From NCBI RefSeq assembly GCF_028389875.1, contig NC_084664.1, positions 60,652,703 to 60,716,702 of the forward strand: a stretch of DNA of 64,000 nucleotides, in the 5' to 3' direction. Positions 46,501 to 60,200 of this stretch are shown here, piece by piece (positions within the stretch are counted from its first letter, which is position 1; each line of letters starts with the position of its first letter). A model generated the notes under the pieces. The model was not told the DNA's origin. It did not search any database and was given only the letters and a program-made list of their open reading frames with translations. Position numbers and translations under genes: made by a program. This DNA is from Rhea pennata (Eukaryota > Chordata > Aves > Rheiformes > Rheidae).

Positions 46501-49500
46501 ATGAAGAAATAAACGTAGCCAGTAAATAATACAATAACAGCCAGTTATAAAAAAAATCAACATCTTATGTAGGCTGTTGATGCGCTAACCTTATATTTTG
46601 TCTTTGAGATGTGAAGCATGCTATTTTGGTCTAAATTGTATTTCTTGAGCCATATTCTGCATAAGATTTCTCTCTCCTGACTGCTCAGGACTGACATCAT
46701 TCTAATTTTATGAAGTTGTTAGTGACTAAGTCAGCTGTGGAGTTCTCACAGTGCTCATCCTTCCCATCACTAGATAGGCATGCTTCTGATTGAGGATTTC
46801 TGAATCTATGCATAGTTTTCCCTCTAGCCAGTAATTTTCTGCATACAGTAATAAGAAATCAAATGCAATATATGCAATGATTTTTTTCAAGTGTCTTAAA
46901 TAACTTGTGCTGCAGTGGTTTAGCATAGAAAAAGATTGCTAAACTCAGGTTCTTTCTATTCAAATCATTATTTGAAAATGAATTATGTTTGAACATAATG
47001 ACCGTTGGCAGAGAATGAGTGATAGTTCAGGAACCTTGAAAAATAAACTCTTTCTGGCACAGTGTTAGGAAACTGATTTTACTCTCAATCATTCTCTGTG
47101 ATGAACGTAGACGTTTCTAGTGCAGCACATTCATCTACTAAACAGAAAGCTTGAAAGATTTTCTTCTCCCTTTTTGGTGTCTCTTTCAGTCATGTGACTT
47201 GCAATAAATCTTTCATGCTGTTATCCCTGAAAACTTCACATATTAAAAAAATGTTTGAAATATTAATAACAACTAGTCAGTATACCAGATTGCAGACTGA
47301 TTAATGAATGATTTTTATATCACTTGTTATCAGATGACAAATACCATTTGACATCATTTCAGTTCTAGTAATCATGGAGTTTCCTGATAAATTAATGTTT
47401 TTCATGGCAGAAATAATTTTGGTTTTGTTTTAAAATCATGTCAGATGAATTAGCAGCCTCAAACATAGCTTTATACTTTGAGATTTACTGTTATTTTTCT
47501 TTATAGCCCATATAGTCCATGTACATGAGTCTGAAGGATGTTTTTTTGCAGTTTTCAGTTTGTTAGTTTTCTCAAAGATTGCTTCTTTGAGAACTGATAG
47601 CCAAAATAGTGTTTAGCATTTTCTTAAATTATTTCTTAAATATTTTCTTAAATTTCTCAAATTATGTTTCAGACTGTCTTAAATTATGTAGGAGATGACT
47701 TATATGCTATACTGAATTCATGATCTCTACTGCATGTTTTATCTGTGGATGTAGCTGTGTGGCTGCACTTGTCTTTCAAACTCAAAGACAGTATATTTTT
47801 TATTGTTTTTTATATTAAAATAGCATCCAAAATAGTTTGATTTTTCTGTCATTATAATATATAAAGTTGTTCCACTTTCAGTCCCAGTTTACATATATAT
47901 AGTGCAGTACTGACTCTGAATTTAAAGAGTTTTACTGACAAATGGACTGAGAAAGGTTGCACAGTGTAACTGTCATCTGTCCTAGAGTTGTGTGTCTTGG
48001 ATGCCTGTGAAACTGCAGAGTCATAGGTTATTTGTTAAAAAACAGTGCATGTACAAAAATTGTCAAGTGCAATTTAAAGTCTCTCCTGTCACTTACATGT
48101 GATTGGTATATCCTTTGCAATAGAAACATTGTATTTAACCACCGCTGCTCTGATGGTAGATCAGCTGTGGATTCTGATGCTTGCTGTGTCTCACTTACTT
48201 CCTGCTCTTCATGTCATGCCCCGTAGCTGCAATGTATTCCACATCACAGATATGGCTATGCTCAAGGCTGACCATTTACTGGGATTGTAGCAAAGATTTC
48301 ACACAAGTATTTAGCTTTTTAAAAAATAAGGTCTTCATAAACCACATATTGAATGCAAACAATCAGTTGGCACTGTTTTTTGCTTTAAAGTGACACACAG
48401 AGACTTCTGACTGCAGTTACTGATAGCATTGAGCTATTCATTTTTATGCCAAAAGGCTTTATTAAAACAGATTTTTCATTTAGAAGTGGGTTACCCTATA
48501 CTGCAAATGGTTACTAATCAGTTTGTCAGCAAGTCATCAGCAGATGGTATAAAAAAGCACAAATTATTGCAGTTCATGCATGGAGCATAATAACTAGTGT
48601 TTTAAATGGAATTGCAGACTTTGAGAATGTTGGCTTCCCAAGATGTGGTGGGGCCGTGGGGCCCATGGACTTACTCATTATCTGCAGTCTCAAAACATGT
48701 GACTTGTAAGTACAAATGATCACATGGTATGAAGTGACAGATGACAGAATATTCTGAAGATCAAAGTATTTTCCTGTGAGGTGATTAGAAACGTTATTTC
48801 TTCCTGATAAAGCGAGTATTAATTGAGTGACTGCCCACTGTACTTTTTTGGAGCAACACAAGCAAATAGAGTGTGAGCATTAGTGCATTTGGATGCATAC
48901 TCATGCATCTTAAAATCTCACCAGTCTTAGAGAGCTTTTCCTACACTGAGTTTGAGGTAAGACGATAAGCCAGAAAATCTCATTTCTCTTCCCATATTCT
49001 TTTTCTTTCTTTTTCTGTACTCCTATATCCTGGTCCATTTTTTTTTACCAAGCAGCTTCACAATCCTGTTGACCTGGCATATCCGAGGAGGGTGTGAACT
49101 ATGACATTGTGGTGGGATTAAGCTTCTATAAACAGAAAACAGCAAGAACCTCAAATTGTTCTTGCTACTGGAGAAATATTAATGTACATACATCCTCAAA
49201 GAGAAGGGAGAAGAAGAGTAAAGCAGCGGAATGGTCTGCATGAAGGCCATTGATCACAAATCCACTATTTGACCTAGACACAGAGGAATGTAGTAATATC
49301 AGCTGCAGTTGCCCTTCTTGAGTGTGGGAGTAACAAAAGTCTAATGGATATTAGACACTTATTGAAAAATTGATCTATCTGCTTTTGACTAACACATGCC
49401 CTGGCAATGGATGTGGCAGCCCTGATTTTAAATGAGTCTGTGCCAAACTCATGTAGATTTGGTTGTTTATAGCTCAGTGCCCTTTCCTTCTCTGCAACAA

Positions 49501-52500
49501 ATTGAAACCAAGTGAGTGGCATTCCCGGTACCACATACAGATAGGCAACCTGTGCTCTGTCTCCTTGTTGCTAAGAAATCTCTCAGCTCTTGCCCTGGAG
49601 AGGTGTTCTTGTCTAATATTTCCATTAACTTGACTGTCATTTCCTTATAAACAGCCTTTCAGTATCCAAATAATATCTCCACTATCTTGTAATCCATCAT
49701 ACAGATAACAAAAGCAGCTGGTACACCATTATGCATGCTGCTTTGTTTGCCTCTGAAATACACCACAAATCTAAGCCCAAATTTATCTGACCCGCATTTC
49801 CCCTTACTTTCTTCAATTCCCTTGTGATGGCACAGCTTTTCAGGTCTGAAGGAGTTCTAGCTATCCCTGAGAAAATACCCTTTCCTTGATGGCTGGCTGG
49901 TGAGTGTGCAGTTTAACCTGTGGCAGACTGGATCCCCTGATGATTGTCATGATAAGTAAAACACTTCTGCATGATCCTCTCTTTTTCCTTTTGTGCCGCT
50001 GAGGCTCCTTTCTCTCAGGGTCCCCTGAGGTGGAAGGGAAATGCTCTTCTGGACGTAAATTCCTTCAGCTGAAGCTCCAGGGATTTGTCAAAGTTTTAGC
50101 CAAAGTTACGACCTAAAGTCAAGGGCCAGGAGACCAGTCAGGTTCAGGCTGAAGGGATGGGATCATCTCACAGGAACAGGAAAAAGCAAGAAATCCTCAG
50201 GGCCTGTGAAGGATCTTCCTTTCTCCCTCATGTCTTGTAATGAGAGAGCACCACTGGAACCCTGCAGCAGGCAGATTGCAGATGAAGTACACACAGAGAC
50301 TGGGAAAGGGGAGGATGCTAACAGGACACCTTTTGGGCTTAGTCTCCTGAGATAAAACTCAGATATGTAAGCCCAGAGCAGCAGGATGCAATAGTATGGG
50401 AAAGACTGGGCAGAGTGAGAAAGGAGGGCATTGCTTCCCCAGTGACCTGGTTGTGAGGGGACTCCCAATTCATGTACGAGGCTCCCAGAGCAGCTAGGTA
50501 GGTATCAATTTAGGAATCTCATGTTGCTATGTCAGCTAGGAACCGTGGGCAAGAGGCTCTGTATCCTGCTGTATCTCCTGTAGGGAGACAGCACCTACTG
50601 CAGCATCTGCCGAATCCTATGTTTACAGACTCTGCCATAGTTGCAGTCCCTGGCAGTGGAAGGAGAGTGACTCCCCACCTTACTAGGGACTGTTCCTAAG
50701 CCATATGGAAGCAGTGGAGTATGGATCTAGCTACTTCCTAGAGCACTTAAGTTCATGGGTAGCTGAGGCCTGCTGATCGTGTCCGTAGAGACCCTGGGTC
50801 CTTGCTCTGGCTGTCTGGGAAGTGACGTCTATGGAAAGCCAATTCCTAGCACTGCTTTGGGCCCCATCCTTTTTTCCCTCTTGGCAGCTGCATTGCTGAA
50901 GATGAAGGTGTGAGCCCCGACGTAGTTGCTTTGACAAACCTGTAGTGCTATTCTCCCAGTCCCAGTCCCGTAGGTCCAAGAATCCTTGGATGCCTCTGGG
51001 TGTGAAGTCACAGGAACACCGCTGGGGTGGCCTTGGCTTCCGCTTCAGCCTTGGAGGCCTTCCTCCATGAGACACCCAACTGCCTACATTTTGTAAAACG
51101 CTGTAAGTTGCTTCTCTGTCCCTCAGCCAGGGAGGAGATGCTTTACTCATCCTATTTTACTTTTCCTTTGGCTTCAGAACAAGTCCCTGTTTAGGGATCC
51201 AACTGCTTTACTGTGCTGAACAGACTCCTTTTCCACTCTCCTATCCAGCCTTGTTAAAAGGCGGCATTGCCCAGCCTTGCTCACCTCCTGGAGGAGAAGA
51301 GTTCCCAGCCATTACCATTACATTATGTTTGGCACACTTCACTGTTTCCTGAAGCTCTGGGAGTAAAGGGTCTGATTTTAAGGTGAGCCTATGTATATAG
51401 GTCCTTCTCCTTCATTCTGTTACCCAAATAGCAGAGTACTGCAGCCAGGTTGTCCCATACCTCAAGTGAAGAGAGCAGCGCTGGAGGGTCTGCTTCATTG
51501 TCCTTCTGCTGGCAACATGGGGTAGGAGGAAAGTCTGAAATTCTCTTGCAGACAGCCCAGCCCTTGGCCTCTACCAGAGCTAGCCAAAACCTCCTCTTAC
51601 TCACAGCTGACACATTGTAATATAGGATTGCTAAGATTTATAACACTAGTTGATCTTTCGTTTTATGTTAAAACCTGACTTCCAACAGCTTTAGTGTGAT
51701 TGCAATTAGGAACCTGGCAAGATGACCGTGAAACTGCTGAACACAAGTGATATGAGAGAAGTCAGCAGCTGAGCTGCTGCTGAAGGGAAAGAAGACCAGC
51801 AGGGGGAAATGATGGGCCATTATAAAAATAACCGAGCAACAGCATACCCTCCATTAGCTATACGTAAAGTTGAACAGCAAAGGTGACTTTGCTGAAGCAT
51901 TCCTTTGTGATTTTCTAGACAAAGTGTGGGTAGAACAAATATCCCATAGCTGTTTTTTGTTTTCTGTTTTGCTCTTGTGAATACGTCTTATGTTGTTCTT
52001 TGTCTCTCTAGAAGATCTATTTCTTCAGAAATGTTTCGTGATAGTTTATCAGACAAAATCTTTTTAAGGCCCTAGTGGTGTTTCCTAATGTCACCTATAA
52101 GCACTTTAGAGACTAACGCAACTCGGAAAAAGGTGCATTTCCTTAGCAGTAAAAATCAAGTTAGACTGCTTGGAGATATGTCACAGAATAAAGAAGCTTT
52201 TTTCATGAATTATTCTATCTTTAGATTTAACTTCATGACATGCTCTTATGCTGTGATTCAACTTGATTTTCTGTTGTGTGGACTATGTGTGTATACAACA
52301 CTCCACATTGACTTATTTACTATTTGGCAGTTTCATGATAAGTGGTTAGAGTAAATAGCCTTCCATTGCTGCCTTCATAAATGATCAGTCTCTTATTTGA
52401 ACAACATGCTGAGTGGTCTGTCTAGTTTTGCATCAATATCTATCTACTCTGCAGGGTTTTCAGTGTATTACTTTTATGGCAACTTTTATGAATATTAGCA

Positions 52501-53825
52501 GTTCTTTAATATGTGATATCTGTGCTGTTGTTAAGAACAAAGGATAAAATAATATTTTCTTACTATACCTTCTGAAATTAACTTGAAATGTGGTTTGTTT
52601 TTGCAGTTTATCTCTACCTGTTTTGAAAGAGAATTATGAAAATGTTTAGCAACTTTCTTTTCATTTACATATCATGTCATTTTATGACAGTTCATAACCG
52701 TCATAGCAGTTTTCTTTCTCTTAGAAGACCTTACAGCCACTGTAATCTTAGAGAGGCTACAAAATTGAGGATTTTACTTTAGCTGTCTTTATGAATATGG
52801 TTTCCTCCTGCTAGATATGTGTATATTTAATGCAGTTCTGTCGGCATTTTGAGATTCACCAGAACACTGTGCAAATTTGAAGCAATAGTCAATGATATAA
52901 TGTCTGTTGAAATTGTATTGCCTGCATGTAGCAAGTTGTTATAAGACGCAAGACTGGCTTGTTCTGCCTCTTAAGCAAAAGGGATATTGAGTTTCCCTTT
53001 GAGATTTTAAAGCTCTTACTTCAGTGTCCATTCATTAATTTTTGTTCACGTTAATCATGGTTTCATTTACTGTCACTATCTGCTATATGAAGTACATAGC
53101 AACAAAAATGTGCTGAGTCTTTATCTCCAATCCAATTCAGATACGTGACCCCATTTCTAGGTTTGATTATTACAGAAAGTACATAAAATCCAGGCTGCAA
53201 GAACCCCTGTCTTGGAAGAGTGGAAGAAAAATCTAATGCTGTTATTTATTTTGTGATTATAAACCCAGAAAACTAAAGAGGAGGGAAGAATGAAGAAAAT
53301 TATAGTGATCTGGGAGGACTTGTTGGTTAACATCTGTGAAACACTTTGAAAAGTGGAATGCAGTTAGGAAGATTTTATTTTTCTTCATGAAGATGCTGAG
53401 GAAAAAATGAACAAAAGCAAGAGGACTCCAAAAAAATTGCAGGATCATACATGATACCCTAGTATGTAGTGAGGAGACTGCTAAAAATTTTCCAGAAGCT
53501 TTCTCTGCTCCTGGTATTGAGTTTTGATCCGAGTTGTGGACGTGAATCCTGGAGAGATTCACTTACAAAGCAATAGCGGCAGGCCTAAGGTGGAAAACAG
53601 ACTTGCTTTTTGTGGGAAGCAGCCTCCCACAAACCGTCTCCATTACAGATGGTGAGGAAGCTGCTGCTGTGCTCCAGGTAGGAGCCTCCCTGCAGTCTCT
53701 GAGTAGGAGCCTCACCAGCCCAGCTAGCACTGTGCTAGCAGCAGCTTCTGGTTTGAGCTCCTGAGATTCATACAATAGTTCATGATGATGATGGTGATGT
53801 TATAATCCTCACTAACCTGTTGTGT

Positions 53826-53900
53826 TGCCTGGCTTCCTGATAGGTTTGTCACCTGGTCTCCCAGTAGGTTTATTGCCTGGCTTCCCAGAAGGCCAGGTGC
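53826..53900 (+). repeat. 24-bp minisatellite, three diverged copies
   Basis: Three consecutive imperfect units of about 24 bp share CCTGG-C/T-TTCC-type starts and AGGTTT ends (GCCTGGCTTCCTGATAGGTT, ACCTGGTCTCCCAGTAGGTT and a third ending in GAAGGCC). The unit is a multiple of three, but no longer coding frame surrounds it. Confidence 0.65.
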
Positions 53901-54203
53901 AGATAGTTCTGCACTGGAAGTTTCTTGGCAAGGCTTATTAGGGTGCCAAAGACAGCGTCATGGCTTTCAGCAGGTAGCAAAAGCAGAAGCGATCACTGCA
54001 GCAGTGGTGTTGCTATGGCATTAAGCAGCAGTACAGAAGACCAAATTATTAGTGTCACAAACAAGAACCATTGCCTAGTGAATCCTTTGGTTTTGAAATA
54101 AACTCTTTCTAAATGTTGTTGCTACCCCACCATTTGTAACTAGAGCATGTCAGTCATGACTGTGAGCCTGCCCAGCTGCTTTTCATGATCCAGTTAAGGA
54201 TAA

Positions 54204-54285
54204 CTTTGTCTTTTTATTGACAAAGCTGAAAATTATGCGAACTGCATCAAGACAGTTCGCATATCAGTCTGACAGGTTAACTGTC
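54204..54285. repeat. Cluster of three perfect short hairpins
   Basis: CTTTGTC...GACAAAG (54204-54225, 7-bp stem), ATGCGAACTG...CAGTTCGCAT (54235-54262, 10-bp stem, 8-nt loop) and GACAG...CTGTC (54271-54285) follow one another within 82 bp. Possible transposon end, structured RNA or regulatory element; none can be chosen from the sequence. Confidence 0.6.
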
Positions 54286-57200
54286 AAATGGTGAAAAAAA
54301 ATTTGCCCTAGAAGTATCTAATTTATCCATCATCATTTTAAATTGCCAGGGAGCATCATTTGGATTTCAAAGTGAGAAAATTTTCTTCATTCTGTGCATC
54401 ATACCATTATGTTGATAATTTGTATTTAACAAAAATAATTTTCTTGTGCATTAGGTAGTGATATTTGTGATTGGAATGACCACTGAGCTCTTCCTCTTTG
54501 CTTCTTTGTTATAACAGCAGTAACATTAACAATTATATTATGAATCTTTTTGTGTCCGTTCTCTTCAACATGATACCCGAATCTTCCATTGTATTTATTC
54601 CCTTTGTTTAAAGCAGTTTAAAACAATGCATTTCCTCTTGGAGTCCTTCCAGAGAATGAGGTCTTCAAAGAATAGCCATATGTGAGGTATCATTCAAATT
54701 GGTGCTTTTATCAAGTATAATACTAACAAACCTTTTTGTCTTTTCTCACTGTTTCTTATTCTGTAATAATTTCCATTTCATGTGCATGCTATTCATCAGT
54801 TTTTACAGAATCTGGCATTTTTCTATTCAGGACAATGTTTAGTCTTCATTTGGATGGTCATTAAGCAAAAACTCAGCATTTCTGAGGAAAGTATTTTTTT
54901 TATTTGCTTGTTTTTCCCAAAACCTCCCATCTGTAAGTGTGGGGCTGTTTTATTGTAATGCACAGTGAAATCTAGTCACTTATTTCTATAGTTTCTTCTT
55001 TCATTTTTTTGGCATGTACTTAAATGTGGCAGAACACTGATCACTTTTTCATGTGCAATCTTCTGGCTTCTGTTTGTCCTAGTTATTAGTAAATTATTTT
55101 TTGTTTTTGGTTTGAAAATGCTATTGAAAGCTCAATAGATTACACCAACCACTTTGGTAACACACACTGCATGGTCCTTCTTAGAGAAAAGAAGTCACAT
55201 TTTTTTGCCTGAGAAATATGATTTGAAAAGATGTTTTACTTTGCTTTTTTAAAGCTAGACATTTTTATATTTGTTCACGACCCTTTTCATGCTGCAAGAG
55301 CCTGGTTTTTGAACAACACATGTTTGATCAAGAGCTGTAAACTCCTCTCCCACATGCGCAGTGTCTCCTTAGCCCTGCCTAGTGGCATGCTACTTTGTTT
55401 GCCACTATGATTTCTTCAATGACTTCCTCTTTTGTGATCTGTGAAGATGGCTGTTCCTCTACTTCACACCACTCAGTACCCAGTGTTTGCTGCTGTGGTT
55501 GGAGCCCTGGGGTGAGAGGTAACGATTACAAAGATATTGCAGGGGTAAATGCAAGTTCATATTTTCTTTCCTCTGGAGGGCATAACCCAAACCAAATGAC
55601 ATACCAGATGCTAGCTACTGTTAGTATTTCCTTTCTTATGGGGGCTGGCTGAAGACTTTTTTGTGTAACAGTGCCCAAAAGAGAGTCAGATTGTTGAAAT
55701 ATGAAAAGTGGTGGGGCTTTTGAGTGGTTTTTGGTGTAAACCCCTGTTCATTCTTAGAGACAGTTTGCTGCCTTACTTCCAGCCGCAGTGGCTTGGTTGA
55801 GGTGCCCTAGGCCACCAGCCTCAGGGATACAACAGCAGAGTGGATAGGAGTTTTGCCACACAGAGGACTCCCCTCCTCTTTGAGTTAAAGTTCTGGGATT
55901 TCAAGTCAGCTAGGATTTTGAGATGTAGCTACCTTGACTTTCTCTTTAGAAGCAAGCACATCAAAATACCAAAAGGGCTTTGAACTTCCAAAAGTATATT
56001 TCATGAGGGCATAAAGTAGAAAAACATTCTTTTTCAAATAAAATCAGAATAAAATTGAATAAAAAATAAAAGAATATATAAAAAATAAGTCCTTAGATAT
56101 GATTCATTTCTGCCTTGCATCAAACTTTATATAGTTCTTTCTGTATCCCTAGGAGAAATGTTAGTCATTTGGCAGTCCTTGCTTCTCTCAACAGTCCCTC
56201 AACCTCTGTTCTGCTGCACACTTTTCTCTTGCTGTACTTGCACATCTGCATCTGCTGTTCACACTGGAACTTCTTTCTGCAGTGCCTGGTAACTTCCCAG
56301 AGCCTCATTTCCCTCTCTCCATTTCCAGTTCCTGCTGGCTCCCTGTGCAGCTGGCAGAGCAAGGCAAACAGCAACCTTCTCCCTGCTGCCAACCTACAGC
56401 TTCTTAAAGGAATATGACAAACTCTTCACTGCTTATCCCTCATAAACTACATAAAACTTGTCCATCCACCCCAAGCTCTACTGTGAGCCTGCCTTTGCAC
56501 TCAGTGTTTGCCTTTGGGCCTTAACATGCTTCTGTTTGACACAATATCTGGGTAATGCCAACTATATCTGCCATTCAGCAGCTGATAAGACTGCCTCCCA
56601 CATGTGCGCCTTTATGAGCTGAAGAGCGACAACCTCAGCAAGTACCTCTTGGTTCCTTCACCTTCTGGCTGTTCCTTCATCTCTGCACTTGTAGCAGTCC
56701 TTGGATTGCTGGAGTATTGGATGGATGAGACTCACAGTTTGGCTTTTGTGCTGCAGTTGAACTTGGTGCCCTCCTGTGATGACACCCAAATGTCAGCCTG
56801 GGAGGACCTGGCTGCTAGTTGCAGTGTGTAACACAGTTAGGCACTGATTTTCCACCCACCTTCAGGTTGCATTGATCACTTGCTGACAGGAGCACTAAAA
56901 ATGATCTGTATAGCTGTATAGATGCACTGGAACAGCTGCCTGCATGTTCTTTGTCTTACTTGTGTTGCTTAATATCTTGTTCTTATTGCTGTGGCTGTGG
57001 CCTGTGCTTAGCAGGCCTGTGGGTGGAGAAGAGGCATTTGGTGGTCTTGGTATTTTTGATCAACGTATATTGCTTGTATGGCTATGCTTTTTGGAGGATG
57101 ATGAGCCTCCTGCAGCTGAGGGCCTGCAGCTTCACCTCTTTTCTGTCTAGTCCTTTTAGCCGGTGAGTATAAATGCCTGTCGTGCTGATGCATGGGTACA

Positions 57201-60200
57201 TGGCTGTTCCGATTTTGGGGCACTCAGTCTCTATGCAGAGTCAGGATCCACTAGTGCAAGATCTTTGGGCTTTGTGATTGTCTCTGCCAATGGTGACCAT
57301 GGCCTGGAGAAGGTGGGTGGCCCTGTAGTCTGAAGAACTTGTCTCTTCAATGGGGCGAGGCAAATGACGTGCTTTGGGAGGGAGACAGGAGAAGATAACT
57401 TCTGCTTGTGCTCAGAGAAGGGTTTGCCTCTGCCTCAGCACGGACATCTCATTGGCATGCATGGCTGCTTTGTTTTTTCCTTTATCTTTCCTGTAACAGT
57501 GTGTGCATTTCTAACAGTAGATCTAACCAGAACTGTTTCAGTTTTTAATAGGTGCCTATCCCTGACTGGTATTTCATTCTTGTGCTTTAATCAGTTGACA
57601 CTCATCATCGAGTAGAATTTCTATTTGATATATCAAATATATCTGTCTATAGATACATACCTAAAGGTAAGCAACAGCTTAGTGTGGACAGCTTCAAAAT
57701 GAAAGAATCAGAAACTTCTGCTGTTGTCTGGCTTCAGAAAGACCTATGGACCTATTCTTTTCTTTGGAGAGAAAGAAATTGAGACTCTTGCATTGAAATC
57801 TTTAAGAAATATTTATATATTTTAGCTGAAAACTGACAGTATGCATACAGGACTTTTTCTCCTTTTAATGATCACTTAACATTTCCCAAAATGTTAAAAA
57901 TTATACCTCAGTTAAGCTATTTCTTTGCCAAATACGGTCAATTAAATCCTTTTCACATTGTCCCTACAACCATCTGAAGAAATTAGTACAGTAATTTCTT
58001 TTCAAAAGGGAAAAAATATAACTTTTAAAAAACATTTATTGGAAGTGATTTGTTTATTTTAATTTCTAATTTACCATAAAAATTTACTTTACACAGACTC
58101 TTGAAATGACCTATTTCACATAGAGTAATAGTAGTAAAAATAGAAACCATGTAATGGAAAGAATTAGATAGTTTTTTTTTTTTAATAAAACACAAAGCAA
58201 ATGTAATTATTAACTAAGAACACACACATATTAAAATTACTGTGATATTATAGCAAGCTGAATTTTCTGCTAAAATGCCAAACTGTCCTCTGAAAAATCT
58301 GTAAGTACAAGATCAACAGTCAAAGTTTACAATTCTTATAAAAATCATGTGAACATTGCATGCAAGTTCATGGGAATTCCTGTTTGATGTTTTACTTACA
58401 TCACAGAATCATGATCTACCTGAAAGATATTTGTACTGCAAATCTGTTTACCATAAAATTTGATATTTTAGTTTTTCTTTGATATGTGCGTTACAGAATC
58501 TTGATTCAGAGTTGAAAGTGTGTGAAGTTAAATCAAAATAAGACTATTTTCCATAAACTTCTAACAATTTAAGAAAGCAAGCCTAGAAATTCTTATCAGT
58601 AAGGACATGTTCATAATGATCAGAATAAGCAGATAAAATTTTAGATTGATCTAGGGAACATTTGACAGAGCGTCAGCATGGCTGACCTATCCACTTACGT
58701 CCCTGTTGTAATTAATAGGAAGGTATTTAATATACCTTCAGAATAGCCTTTCAGATAGCTATTCCCTCATTTGCTCTTTCCTCTGCTGGAAAAAGTAAAT
58801 AGCAGATATTTTAGAATAGCAGTGGGTAGGATAGCAACAATCAAAAATGATTCTTGATCTCTTCCATCAAAGAGAAATGCTCACTCTGTTATGATCAGTT
58901 TGCTGGCCAGGAATTGCAATAGCCTTCAAACCCTACCATCATTTACTTGCACAGCTAGCAGGTTTGCCTCTCCTGTCAGTCTTGGCAGCTTTGATGTTGT
59001 CTGAACTTCCCACTGTTCTGCAGCCTATGTGCTACATGTGGCTCTCAACAGCTGTCAGGGTTGACAGCATCATGAAATTACATATCCAGCTCACAGGAGG
59101 ATGCTGTACCCAACTGTCCTACCATGAAGACATTGGAATTATGTTGTAACCTTAAGAGAAGATAGCAGGGAAGTTCTTTGTGGTGTTTTAAAGTTTTTGT
59201 AGCATGGCATTACTCCCTACAAGTTTTTTTTCTTCTGTTAAAATTGACCCCTCAGAGCTGAGGCAGTCTGTAGTTTTATGTAACTGAGTGATGAAAAGAG
59301 AAAGATCTTTTTCCCAGGACAGGAAAGCATACGTTCTGTGTGCCTGATATGGACATACATGACCCCAGCAGATCTGCTGATCTCTGGGAGTGATGAGGAG
59401 AATTTGCTGACTTTGGCTAGCTAGTGTGAATTAAAGAAGTTATTGGATGATCCCAAATTGCAAGTGTGCAAGGGTAGTCTGACTAAACAGCTAACAGACT
59501 TTTTTCTAGTTAGGTTTACATTTGCCTCATGAGTCACTGAAATGATTAATAACAGGAGAAAAGAATTAAAAACACTTCCAATAGATTCTGTTTTTACAGA
59601 TCAGGGATATATTAAAAAGCCTAATGGATACAAACTTAGGAAGACAACAGTGTCTCTGAGACATTCAAAATGAGAGCATCTCTTAACCTAGTCCATAAGA
59701 AGATGAATTACCATTATCTGATATGGTAGCCCTATGTTCCAGAAGTTTGGACTACCACTGTTGGACCTAAATTCTTGGGTTAGGAGCCATCTTTCTCTAC
59801 TCATTTCAGTAGGCGTACTCATAACATCAAGCCTATCACAGCTAAAGACCTGTAGCAATCTTGTGACTATCAGTGGCAAGTCAATGACCAATGTTTTTGC
59901 TGCACCTCCTTAGGTCACAGTCCTAAGAATTATGGCAATTTCTGGCTGAATGAATCCTTTTAGTCTAAGATGAACTGCTTGTCTTTTGAGAGACAGTCAT
60001 AACTAAATGTTTATAGCCAATAATCCTTTGGATTTTCTTTTGGCCCATGATTTCTGTCAGACAGCAGCTTTGGGAAAGAATTGCTTTCCAGAAAGAAAAA
60101 AAAGATTCAGGAAAACTCTGATGCCCATGGAAATGTAATTTTCCAGAACTGTAAGAACTGGTCTCCTCAAGGTTGAGAGTTGGCTATTCAATATTTCCTT

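Noticed and set aside
50731..51150. 139-codon minus-strand frame in a GC-richer stretch
   Set aside because: No recognisable domain; overlapping frames of similar quality suggest that composition alone explains it.
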